Of a stretch of 64,000 nucleotides of DNA, positions 35,784-43,990 are shown piece by piece. Source of the DNA: Breviolum minutum Mf 1.05b.01 (Eukaryota; Sar; Dinophyceae; Suessiales; Symbiodiniaceae); contig DF239334.1 in NCBI GenBank assembly GCA_000507305.1, forward strand, positions 163,345-227,344, read 5' to 3'. The position numbers were made by a program, and so were the translations under genes. The stretch's first letter is position 1, and every line of letters begins with the position of its first letter. The notes under the pieces were generated by a model that was not told the DNA's origin, did not search any database, and was given only the letters and a program-made list of their open reading frames with translations.

Positions 35784-36015
35784 AAAATTGGATTATCTAC
35801 CCCCTTTACACGTAGAGGGGTGAGATAACCCAATTTCATCCGAAATTGGATTAGCCGAACTTGTGTGGATGAAGAACTGGATTAACAGGGCCTGCCACGA
35901 GTAGAGGGGATAAATAATCCAGTTCTTCATCCACACAAATTGGACTAATCCAATTTCATCCGAAATTGGATTAACTACCCCCTCTACGCGTAGAGGGGGT
36001 AGATAATCCAATTTT
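35784..36015. repeat. 232-bp near-perfect palindrome
   Basis: The whole block is an inverted repeat centred at 35,899.5. The innermost stem is perfect over 24 bp (35,861-35,884 and 35,915-35,938) around a 30-nt loop. The outer ends (35,784-35,800 and 35,999-36,015) also pair perfectly. Within it, 35,975-36,002 is a perfect 28-bp palindrome on its own, its partner at about 35,797-35,826 is a degenerate version, and the 20-mer CCAATTTCATCCGAAATTGG occurs at 35,829 and 35,950, with a third copy outside at 35,727. No coding capacity. Could be a nested foldback MITE or a structural/replication signal of the host element. Confidence 0.92.
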
Positions 36016-36075
36016 ACCATTTTTTTGCAAAAATGCATTAATTTTTTTGATCTTGCAGCACGACAGCTGGTTGTT

Positions 36076-36984
36076 TCAAACCTGCCTTTGTTTGGCCCTG
36101 GCCTCAAATGCCAGGGCCTTGGCCAACTCTTCGCACAGTTCCGGGGGGTAAACCTCGCAGTACTTGCTTAGTTTGTAAGGTCCTTCGGACCCTTCAATAG
36201 TCCTGTGTGGTGTGCTGCATTGACAAAATTTCCTATCAAACCGATGCTTTATAAGCTTGGAGTTGGTGAGCAGTCGGGTGGACTTGCGAATGGGCTGTCC
36301 TGAGATCGGAGCTTTCAGTCCGAATCTGCATTGATGGAAAGAAACTAAAAAAACACCAGGCTGGTTCAGTAGAGCAACTGTTTCAGGGAGCCTCCATGAG
36401 GAGGCTCCTGTGGGATGTTCCAGGACGAATATCCCCATATGTTGGAGCTGAAACCATGCCAACTGCAACGCAAAATTCCAAAGAATAAGTGCTTCAGACC
36501 AACGTCGGCGGATCTCCGCTGGATTCATCTTTTTCCAGTTGACATTCATGAGCTGGGAAAACATCGTGCAAGGGGGTGATAACATCGATGTTCTAGGCAA
36601 ATGAGTGGCAAAGTACTGTTTGATTTCCCCCCGCTTCTCTTCTAACAGTAAATCGTAGCCGGTCAAAATGTCCACACTCAAGCCTTTGCGCAAACCAAGG
36701 TCCAAACGTTCAAAAGTGGGAACTAGCCTTGGTTGAGAAAAAACTTCGATGAAGTCTTCCACATCCGCATCATCCACCTCCATGACATCATCCAATGTCA
36801 CAATGTGGCTTCCCATGAGTGAGTGCTGATTCTGATCATCGTCACAATCACCTATTTCAGAAGGAAGATCAACGGAGCGCTCAGAGTCCGAGTCAATGAC
36901 TATAGTTTGGAATTCAGTGAGCAGGTCAGCTTCTATGCTATCAATCTCAGGTTCAGAGTCACAAAGGATCATTGGAGCTGCCAT
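36076..36984 (-). CDS. Methyltransferase-like protein with PPC...EHP motifs
   Basis: About 302 codons from the Met at 36,984 (open to 37,041 upstream). Order: an acidic, Ser/Asp-rich N-terminus; LSVDILTGYDLLLEEKRGEI, in the position of SAM-binding motifs; SPPCTMFSQL with the PPC dipeptide as in the catalytic loop of C5 methyltransferases; a helical segment; IFVLEHPTGASSW with EHP; then FHQCRFGL and KSTRLLTNS. The same order PPCxxxS...LEHP...W is present in the LINE protein at 25,865-27,019, although the two are otherwise very different. A DNA- or nucleotide-modifying role is inferred from motif order only. Ends KQRQV; the splice context at the 3' side is not resolved. Confidence 0.6.
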   Translation of the reverse strand: MAAPMILCDSEPEIDSIEADLLTEFQTIVIDSDSERSVDLPSEIGDCDDDQNQHSLMGSHIVTLDDVMEVDDADVEDFIEVFSQPRLVPTFERLDLGLRKGLSVDILTGYDLLLEEKRGEIKQYFATHLPRTSMLSPPCTMFSQLMNVNWKKMNPAEIRRRWSEALILWNFALQLAWFQLQHMGIFVLEHPTGASSWRLPETVALLNQPGVFLVSFHQCRFGLKAPISGQPIRKSTRLLTNSKLIKHRFDRKFCQCSTPHRTIEGSEGPYKLSKYCEVYPPELCEELAKALAFEARAKQRQV

Positions 36985-37287
36985 GGCTCTAATGGCTATT
37001 TTTTCTGAGCCATCACCAGAAACAAGCAATGTGTGCTGCAAATGAAAAATTCAAAGGGAGTTGCAAACAAGATCTCATCAGTGGAGTTCACTGCAAAAAT
37101 GTTGAAACTTCACAAAAGATAAAACTGTTGCTTTCAAATGACAATAGGATATGCTTGGTCCATGGCTCAACAAAACAATGAATCAGCTGGTGTGCAGTTT
37201 GTCTGTATACGGCCTTTTTTTGTCCACTGTCAGCGGCATTGAAGTTCTTGTGTCTCTACGCTTGAACTCTCAGAATCCTTTCTCTGT

Positions 37288-39399
37288 TCACTTCCATGTT
37301 TGGGTGTCTTCATCAAATGTCAATCCGGCACGAGTACGGCATTCTTTGCAACCAAACTTCACTGAGAAACGGCACCGGGAACAACCCAGTACAATGCCAG
37401 GAGGGATGATGACAGCCTTGGCTTTGGCCTTTGGTGCCCCCTTAGCAACTGGTCCTGGAGGCTTTGGTGCTGCAGCAGCAGCCTTGGGTGGTACTCCACT
37501 GCTTTTGGCCTTTGATTTGGAGACTGCCTTTGGAGCAGCAGCAGGCCGCTTCAATCCAGCCTTACTGGCCGCAGGCCGCTTCAATTCAGCCTCGGTTTCT
37601 GAAGGAATCTCTGGTGGTGTGAGACCTCCAAGGACCAAAGTTTCAGCATTGATGGTGCTTGGTGTCTTTGGATTTGAATCCTTTGAACTTCCAGCATGTG
37701 GTTCAACACCACCTGGACCTGGTGCTGCCGGCGCTGGTTCTCTGAACACCAAGGATCGCTTTGGAGGTGGTGGTTTTGGACCTGTCCCACTTTCAGTGCC
37801 AGTGGGCCCGCTTTTTGCTGCAGTGAATTTCACCGACACTGAGGCTGCATTGGGGCGAGCAAACTGCACATCCTGGTCATTGATGAATGCTGCAGCCTCG
37901 TTGGCCTCGGGCAGTAGCCATTTTGCTTGGCTTGGAATTTGGGTGGCCGGTGTTTCAGGCAATTCTTCCTTCGCCAAAGCTTCCAGGAACTGCTGTGCCT
38001 TCACCATGTGCCAGGGAGGCAAGGAGACTCTTGAGGCGGTTTTCAGGTACTCCTTCTTCAGCTCTGCAGTTGGTGGAACCTTCTTGACCACCATCAGGTT
38101 GTCCAGACTAATGCCTTCCTGAAACTTCGAAGAAGGTACTATCATCTGAGGAAGTTGTGCAAAATTGGCACTGGCGATGTGAAGCTTCACTTCCAAGATA
38201 ATGTCATTCTCATTGTCTGGGAAAGTTGGATTTTTGTCCATCATGGCCAAGCGGTCTGCCGGCATATCTTTCCGTTTCTTCAATTCAAAGTAATGGCAAG
38301 CTTGGAGATTTTCCTGAAAGTTTCTGTGTGTCTGCACCATACCAGACACTGACACACCTAACTTTTCCAACATAGTCTTCCAGTCATAGGTGCCATATAT
38401 CACTTCCACCAAAAGCTCACGGCCTTCTCGGGGCTTGACACCCGTTTCGATGCACTTCTTGAAATCCATTGGGTTCTGGAGGAGCTTGCTGGTAGCTAGA
38501 CAGCCACGTATCTCGCTAAAGCGCTGGTCTATCTTGTTGTGGCTGTGCCCTGTCCGGAACATGCTGAATGTCACGGACTTACACCAGCCAAAGTGAGTCA
38601 GAAAAGATCCCCATTTCAGAACTTGTTGATTCTTTTGATCCGATGGTGCATTGTCAGAATGAATTCTGATATGAGCCGGTGGGCTAAGCCCACGCTTTGC
38701 CAACAGATTCAATGCATGATCCAACGAGTGGCCCACCAAGGACAACATGAGGTTTGTGTCTTTCTGGCTATCGGGCACCAGGTAGTAGCATTCCACTACT
38801 CCTTCTATGAGGACCCCCATGAGCTTCAACTCAGGTCTAAACAGACGTTCAAATTCTTTGGACAAGGTCATGTTCCTTGGGCACCGGAACTTGCTGGTGT
38901 CCATTCCGTCCACAGTGACATTCAGGACGCGCTCTGATTCAGGGATCACGCATCCAGCTTGGCATGATTGGAAACCTTTCTCATTCACTTTGGCATCCAC
39001 AGAACGATCATGGAACATTGAGTCTAAGTGCTCATGATATGCCTTCAAAACTTTCTCGCTGTCTTGCTTGCTGAAGCTGATTCGCCTGTATTCTTTCAGT
39101 TTTTCGCAATCTGGACACTTTGCGTGTTGCCCTTCAAACCTGAAATGAAGGATTTTGTTCCACTTTTCTTTGTGGTAGGTCCGAAGGAAGGTGCAATATG
39201 AGGGAGTGGCCGGCAAGCCTTGAACCCACGCCAAACCCAGCTCTAACAATTCTTTCAAACTGGTGTTTGGTGGCAGGCATTTCACTTGTGAACTTTGTTG
39301 AGCCTGAGCAAGTGATGAAGTATCTAGCAAAGTCTTCAAACAAGGACCGTTCAGAACCACTGCATCTTTGAAGGTGGACTCAGCAAAGGATTCTGCCAT
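37288..39399 (-). CDS. DDE-type (DUF7869-like) transposase
   Basis: 703 codons, the longest frame in the window, starting 94 bp inside the right TIR. About residues 92-98 form HxxCxxC (HAKCPDC), a likely zinc site. VTVDGMDTSKFRCPRN (about 161-176), IHSDNAPSDQKNQ (246-258) and TGHSHNKIDQRFSEI (283-297) give the spacing D164...D249...D291, which matches the DNxxxxxKN and GH(S/T)Hxx(I)D signatures of RNase H-like transposase proteins annotated as DUF7869 in eukaryotes. Residues about 540-665 are an Ala/Pro/Lys-rich disordered tail with KRPAA repeats, ending in CSRC...CKEC, a zinc knuckle often seen in dinoflagellate proteins. It should act in the nucleus on the 88-bp TIRs. No internal stop or frameshift, so potentially active. 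Confidence 0.75.
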   Translation of the reverse strand: MAESFAESTFKDAVVLNGPCLKTLLDTSSLAQAQQSSQVKCLPPNTSLKELLELGLAWVQGLPATPSYCTFLRTYHKEKWNKILHFRFEGQHAKCPDCEKLKEYRRISFSKQDSEKVLKAYHEHLDSMFHDRSVDAKVNEKGFQSCQAGCVIPESERVLNVTVDGMDTSKFRCPRNMTLSKEFERLFRPELKLMGVLIEGVVECYYLVPDSQKDTNLMLSLVGHSLDHALNLLAKRGLSPPAHIRIHSDNAPSDQKNQQVLKWGSFLTHFGWCKSVTFSMFRTGHSHNKIDQRFSEIRGCLATSKLLQNPMDFKKCIETGVKPREGRELLVEVIYGTYDWKTMLEKLGVSVSGMVQTHRNFQENLQACHYFELKKRKDMPADRLAMMDKNPTFPDNENDIILEVKLHIASANFAQLPQMIVPSSKFQEGISLDNLMVVKKVPPTAELKKEYLKTASRVSLPPWHMVKAQQFLEALAKEELPETPATQIPSQAKWLLPEANEAAAFINDQDVQFARPNAASVSVKFTAAKSGPTGTESGTGPKPPPPKRSLVFREPAPAAPGPGGVEPHAGSSKDSNPKTPSTINAETLVLGGLTPPEIPSETEAELKRPAASKAGLKRPAAAPKAVSKSKAKSSGVPPKAAAAAPKPPGPVAKGAPKAKAKAVIIPPGIVLGCSRCRFSVKFGCKECRTRAGLTFDEDTQTWK

Positions 39400-39492
39400 G
39401 AACTGGTGTACCTTCTTTGTTGCTAATTGTCATATAAAAACAAGGTTTTGTTTAAAGCACACCCTTATGTTCAATGGGCTCAAAAAAAANNN
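39400..39492. other. Transposase 5' region and N-gap
   Basis: 93 bp between the transposase start and the right TIR. Three undetermined bases (39,490-39,492) follow a run of A exactly at the inner edge of the TIR, so the local sequence, and whether the TIR extends further inward, is not certain. Confidence 0.8.
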
Positions 39493-39580
39493 TTGACATG
39501 TTGTGTGACATGTTGTTTCAGCAAAATCAAAAAAGCCCAAAAGAGAAGAGAAAAAGCCCATTTGCACAGATTCATCCTTT
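39493..39580 (-). repeat. Right terminal inverted repeat, 88 bp
   Basis: Exact reverse complement of 28,215-28,302. Ends outward at ...ATTCATCCTTT, followed by the candidate duplicated ACCCA. Confidence 0.97.
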
Positions 39581-41403
39581 ACCCATCCAAATCCAGCTTG
39601 TGAAGATAATGATACAGCCTACCAGATTGAGGAAGATAAGCCCAATGTGACATGTCAAGAAGATGCTAGCCATGCATGTAAGATTGATTTGGGCATTTTG
39701 CACTGCCCTCAGACTTGTGGATATTGTGCTCCCTTCGAGTATGAGAAGGTGAAGAGCTATGGAAAGCCACAAATCACACTGTTGCCATCGGTTCTATTCC
39801 AAACCCGACTGGCAGAGGCTGAGTGTCATGGCTTTGCAGCCAACCTACAAACCCTGAACTACAATCCGTTGCTTACCCTCCTACCTGCACTTGATGGAAA
39901 GAAGAAAGGCAATCTGTTGAAATGCATTGATCGTGAACAACAACAAAGTTCTGAATATGCAGTTTATCTTGATTGCCCTGAGCACACTCCCAGCGGTCGC
40001 TGTGTTGATGGAAAGGTGGGGATTGGTTCCAAGCAAACTTTCCATGGAGAAACCGTGTATGCCGAGATGCTCATTGAGAGCAGCAAACTTCTGACCGGAA
40101 TGAAGAAGGTAGGATGGATTGACATCCAAACAGATAGGGTTTGTATCAGTACCATGGTCTATACCGAAGATGTGGAGATGTTCACTTCCCTTACAGTCGA
40201 ATTCAATTTTGACAAAGCTGGCAATGTGGAGGGGGCAGTACACATGATCACGTACAGAGACCTCACGAGGTCAGCTGCTACAGATTTTGTTGCATGCCTA
40301 ATCACCACATGTGTTGGTGCCTTCATCAGTGTTACATCATTGGCAGTCTTTTTGTGCTGTCATCCTGAAAAATACAACTTGGGACTCATGCTCTATGAAA
40401 TCATCTCGCGCTTGGTGCTCTAGATCTATCCCTTGCTTCTATTGATCACCTGGACGCAGCAACAGCCCATGTCACATGAGTATGACCTTTTGATGCAAAC
40501 TTTCATGAACAATGAGGGTATGGATGCTGAGCATGTGAAGCACAGTGTGGCTGAGTATTTCAAGGCCCGGGTGATGGGTGAAGGATTTCATGTAAGTATT
40601 TAAAAAAATGTCGGTTTCTCTTAAATGTACCAAGTAGTATTATAACGAATACAGTTACAGTATTACAGTCCCCTCCTTGTCGCATTAGGATTCCACATGG
40701 ATTCACCTATTCCTGGGTCAAAGTATGGTGCTTTCACACCTTGAATTGGACAATCGACTTTAGGGAACCCACTTAGGGATCAGCCCAGCAAATCGATTCA
40801 TCGATTCCGAAAAGGTGAAGACTGTGATATATGAAGAAACAGACTGGCTAGAACGACATCGGATCGCGGCTTACATAGTTCTCTATGTACAATTCCTGCA
40901 GATGGTGTTGGCCTTTAACGTGCACCCCAGGGTTGCGATGCTCACTTCTACTATCACGAAACTTGGAGATCATGACTAGATTGCAGTTTTGATATGTTTT
41001 GATGCAAGCTGCTTACCATAAATGACCATATCCCTTGAAATTTTTCAGATGTTTTAAGTTCAGGTTGGAGGATTCAAAAAAAAAAACGATTTTGTTCAGC
41101 GATTTCTCACCACAACCTCAACTAACTGTCTCAGGAAAGCATTGCATAACATGATGCACTTCTTCTTTGTCTTCGCTATTTTATTTCTAATGCTCGCCTT
41201 TATGGCCAATTTCTTATTGGGAGGTCGCATCCATATCTTTGGTACCTTTGGAGAAGCTTGTTCTGCACAGGTTCGAATGCTATTTGGAGAGTTCATTTAT
41301 GCAGATGGAGTGGAAGTATTATCAGGAACATCCCTGATTATGTATTGGCTCTATGCCATTTCATTTATGTTGCTTGGCATTTTGAGAGACTCAAGGCATT
41401 AGC
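39581..41403 (+). CDS. Polycystin/PKD2-like cation channel (interrupted copy)
   Basis: Exons: 39,581-40,589 (donor GTAAGT), 40,762 to about 40,978 (after TTTAG, phase 0 kept) and about 41,134-41,403. The frame is open from the element edge. It first encodes an ShK-like Cys module (CQEDASHACK...CPQTCGYC), then the polycystin extracellular domain with FTSLTVEFNFDKAGNVEG, a first membrane helix (ACLITTCVGAFISVTSLAVF), then QFLQMVLAFNVHPRVAML (S4-S5 region) and the pore-S6 part MMHFFFVFAILFLMLAF...FGTFGEA..GEF. PKD2-type channels are non-selective cation channels of cilia and endomembranes. An in-frame TAG at 40,421-40,423 splits exon 1, so this copy may be a pseudogene; upstream exons are missing or lie beyond the mobile block. 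Confidence 0.75.
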
Positions 41404-41567
41404 AAAAGGGAAATTATAAGACAGGTTTGTTTGCATCTACAGGAACATGGGAATTTCAAATGAACAACCATTCATGCAGCAGCCTTGCGAACAGCAATCA
41501 TTTTGCGTCCAAGTGGAAGTTCATTGATTGCAGTAAACTAACATTGCTAACATTGCAGTAATTGTGT

Positions 41568-41805
41568 GCGTGGGCCGTCTGAAGAGACCTAAATCTTCTT
41601 TTCGCAGGGGGCCAGGGCCATTATGTCAAACCTGGTCCAACGAAGCCAGACATAATGGTGGACGCAATTTGGGACGCCAAATTGATCCAAATTGTGTACC
41701 TGCAAATTTTTAGGATCGTGCTTGGATGGCTGTTGTTTCACTTTTTGATAATGGAATCATGATATGCATGATGACACCAAGAGTGTCAAAGTTTGGATAA
41801 GTGTG
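41568..41805 (+). CDS. Duplicated exon, copy 1 (frame broken)
   Basis: About 95% identical to 42,512-42,755. After CTTTTCGCAG the frame reads GHYVKPGPTKPDIMVDAIWD, then AKLIQIVYLQIFRIVLGWLL, a probable membrane helix, and stops soon after because of a small indel near 41,754-41,765 relative to copy 2. Several of the differences between copies are synonymous. Probably a C-terminal exon of the channel gene upstream, or of a second channel copy. Confidence 0.45.
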
Positions 41806-42261
41806 ATCCGTTGTGGTGTCCGACAAGGTGCTACGGAGCCGGGCGTGACCCGTGCATCTCCCCGTCGTGGGAGATAGTGACTCCATGGCTTGACGCCCGA
41901 ATTAACATACTTTCTAATGGGAATTCGTTTAAGTAACTTGCCGTTTCACCGCTGCAGTCACGTGTTTCCAACTCTTCCCGCCGTCCTTTTCCTGCCGTTT
42001 CTTCATAGCTGAACTACTGCTGCAATTGTTTTGTGTGTGGGATTTGTGTTGCAAAATGGTTTAAGATGTTTAAGCTTACAAACTGTGATCATGAAGGTCA
42101 TGACAGGTGACGCTGAGATGTGCATCTAATTAATTTCAACGTTGTTAAGCCGTATCAAGGGGTAACGGAACTGCTGATGGGCTTTGAACCCTACCACGAC
42201 TACTGTGTCGCTGTTTCATCTTGATTCCATTCTGTTGTGTGGTGATTTTGTTTGTTCTCGC

Positions 42262-42496
42262 AGTGCCTGGACGCTTTGTCGCGTAGCTGGCATGCGGGGA
42301 GTGACAGCGCCTGGACACTATAGGTGTGTAGCTGGCATGTCACGAACGTGTTGCGCCATTTGTCTGGTCTGGCAACAATCTTTTTTGTGGGCGGGACCCT
42401 TACCCACTAGTGGTAGTGCTTGGACACCGTCGCGTGTAGCTTACTTGCCGCTTAGTCCTCTTTCCGTAGTGCCTGGACACTTTGCTGTGTAGCTGC
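42262..42496. repeat. Degenerate minisatellite in the intron between duplicated exons
   Basis: Four diverged copies of AGTGCCTGGACACTttG.TGTGTAGCTggC start near 42,262, 42,305, 42,413 and 42,468, with irregular spacing. Confidence 0.6.
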
Positions 42497-42511
42497 CTTG
42501 CTGCTCCAACC

Positions 42512-42755
42512 CGTGTGTGGGCCGTCTGAAGAGACGTAAAACTTCTTTTCGCAGGGGGGGCAGGGCCATTATGTCAAGCCTGGTCCAACGAAGCCAGACA
42601 TAATGGTAGATGCAATTTGGGACGCCAAATTGATCCAAATTGTGTACCTGCAAATTTTTAGGATCGTGCTTGGATGGCTGTTGGTTCACTTTTTGATAAT
42701 GAATCATGATAATATGCATGATGACGCCAAGAGTGTCGAAGTTTGGATAAGTGTG
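42512..42755 (+). CDS. Duplicated exon, copy 2 (open)
   Basis: Same exon as 41,568-41,805 but open further: the TM-like helix is followed by HFLIMNHDNMHDDAKSVEVW. Preceded by a good acceptor (TTTTCGCAG). The DNA CCATTATGTC...GACATAATGG in both copies can form a small hairpin. Likely the functional copy if the gene is expressed. Confidence 0.45.
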
Positions 42756-43311
42756 TGGGTGCGCTCATTTGCACCCACACCACATTGTAATCATGTTTGC
42801 CATCATGTTAAGTTCACTTTGAGTTTATGTTTCTTTCTGATCTTGGCAACCTTGTAAACGTACCGTGTACACAGGCTAATTGTTTTCTTTACACTCCTCA
42901 ACTTCTTTCTCGCCATCATCGTGGATGCTTTCGTAGATGTGAAAAGCTCCGCTGGGGAACTCCGGTGCACGCAGAGTTTCTTCGGGGACCTTTGCAGGAT
43001 GCCTTACACTTTGTACCTCCAAAGGAAGAGCTTTGCATCAAATTTGAACATAGTTTTTTCAGTTCAATTGATTTTTAATTTGTCAACAAATGGGATCATT
43101 TGGCATGAGTACTGAGTACACTTTTCCGTAAGAAGTTTTGAATTCATAACCAATCATATGTTGAAAATGCATTGTAAATGAAAATTGAATATATATACAT
43201 ATCTATGATTAAATGTTATGCATTCTATCATATATTATATATACGTTTTTGGCTTTGCCTGGTTCTTATGGATTAGGTCGTTGTGTTGTGTTGCATTTTT
43301 TTGTGGCCCAG

Positions 43312-43697
43312 GTGCAAGTTGCCTCCACTGAAGCGCTTGGTGACATATTTCAACGATGCGTTGAAGGTTTACAACGCTCGGCCGAAGGGGGAGGGAGATG
43401 CAGGAGGCTTCCCATTGCTTTCAGCGGAGTCCGTGGCGAATGAGTTTGGCTTGAAGGAAAAGGCTGTGAGTGAGTGGCTTTGCCGCGTTGAACAACTCAG
43501 CACGGTGCCATTGATTCACTACCATCATGCAGAGGAAGAGGCAGAAGAGGTCGAGAAGCATGAAGAAAGTCCGGACGCAAATGACCGTGACCAAAGTGAG
43601 GCCCTTTGTGCAAGTTGTGTGACCGTGACCAAAGTGAGGCCCTATGTGCCCAAATTGTGTGATCGTGTCCAAAGTGAGGCCGTATGTGCCCAAGGAC
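43312..43697 (+). CDS. Exon with acidic helical region and internal tandem repeat
   Basis: After GGCCCAG the frame reads KLPPLKRLVTYFNDALKVYN, then GFPLLSAESVANEFGLKEKA and VSEWLCRVEQL, followed by an acidic stretch (HHAEEEAEEVEKHEESPDAN). It could be the cytosolic C-terminus of the channel (coiled-coil-like and acidic, as in polycystins), but this is inference. Near 43,583 a tandem repeat with a period of 38-40 bp begins, and the exon may end before it. Confidence 0.5.
43583..43697. repeat. Tandem repeat, period 38-40 bp, three copies
   Basis: GACCGTGACCAAAGTGAGGC starts at 43,583 and 43,621, and a variant (GATCGTGTCC...) at 43,661. The period is not a multiple of three, so the frame changes from copy to copy. 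Confidence 0.9.
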
Positions 43698-43889
43698 CTG
43701 TTTCATATACTGATACTCATCCAGTATACCCAGTCATATGCAGTCGTATTCTTGCAAATGCAAGCTATATGGAGTTGAGTTTCGTTGCCCGCGAAGCGGA
43801 CAAAAAAACTCTGCACACACACACACAACTGTCCAGTTGCGTCAGAAATCATGAAAGACTTTGATCAATTGGTCTGACTTGATCATCGC

Positions 43890-43990
43890 AGCCTGTGGAA
43901 ACCAAGGAATTAGGTGCTAAGAATGCACACACCAATGCAGCCAGCCTCTGGAAGAAAGGGGAGAAGAAGACCTTGAAGTGCTGGAGGCAG
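43890..43990 (+). CDS. Possible exon, Lys-rich
   Basis: After CATCGCAG one frame reads PVETKELGAKNAHTNAASLW then KKGEKKTLKCW before a stop. Good acceptor, protein-like, no recognised domain. Its gene is unknown; it may continue the exon at 43,312. Confidence 0.4.

Larger units (their letters stand above)
28214..39580 (-). mobile_element. 11.4-kb TIR DNA transposon with DDE transposase and cargo
   Basis: Bounded by perfect 88-bp inverted repeats (28,215-28,302 and 39,493-39,580). The flanks show a short direct repeat, ACCCA, at 28,209-28,213 and 39,581-39,585, a candidate 5-bp target duplication with one unexplained G at 28,214. All recognised genes lie on the - strand: transposase, methyltransferase-like protein, a large multi-exon gene and two small genes. 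Non-coding parts hold a 232-bp palindrome, a tandem array of about 70-80 bp units, a 45-bp tandem repeat and subterminal repeats. Internal genes have introns. The transposase suggests a cut-and-paste element that mobilises host-like or element-specific cargo. I know no named family with exactly this content. Confidence 0.85.

Noticed and set aside
37151-38122. 323-codon + strand open frame
   Set aside because: Lies antisense to the Ala/Pro/Lys-rich part of the transposase; its Ala/Gly/Phe-rich composition is what the reverse strand of that low-complexity coding gives.
39581-39772. Continuation of the LINE reverse transcriptase to the right of the TIR element (- strand)
   Set aside because: The - strand frame there has no RT motifs, whereas the + strand frame has a clear Cys-module/polycystin pattern.
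39881-40243. 120-codon - strand open frame
   Set aside because: Antisense to the well-supported polycystin exon; no coding features of its own.
41568-42755. LTR retrotransposon or TRIM interpretation of the two 240-bp direct repeats
   Set aside because: Ends are not TG...CA, no primer-binding or polypurine site and no target duplication; the repeats look like coding exons.
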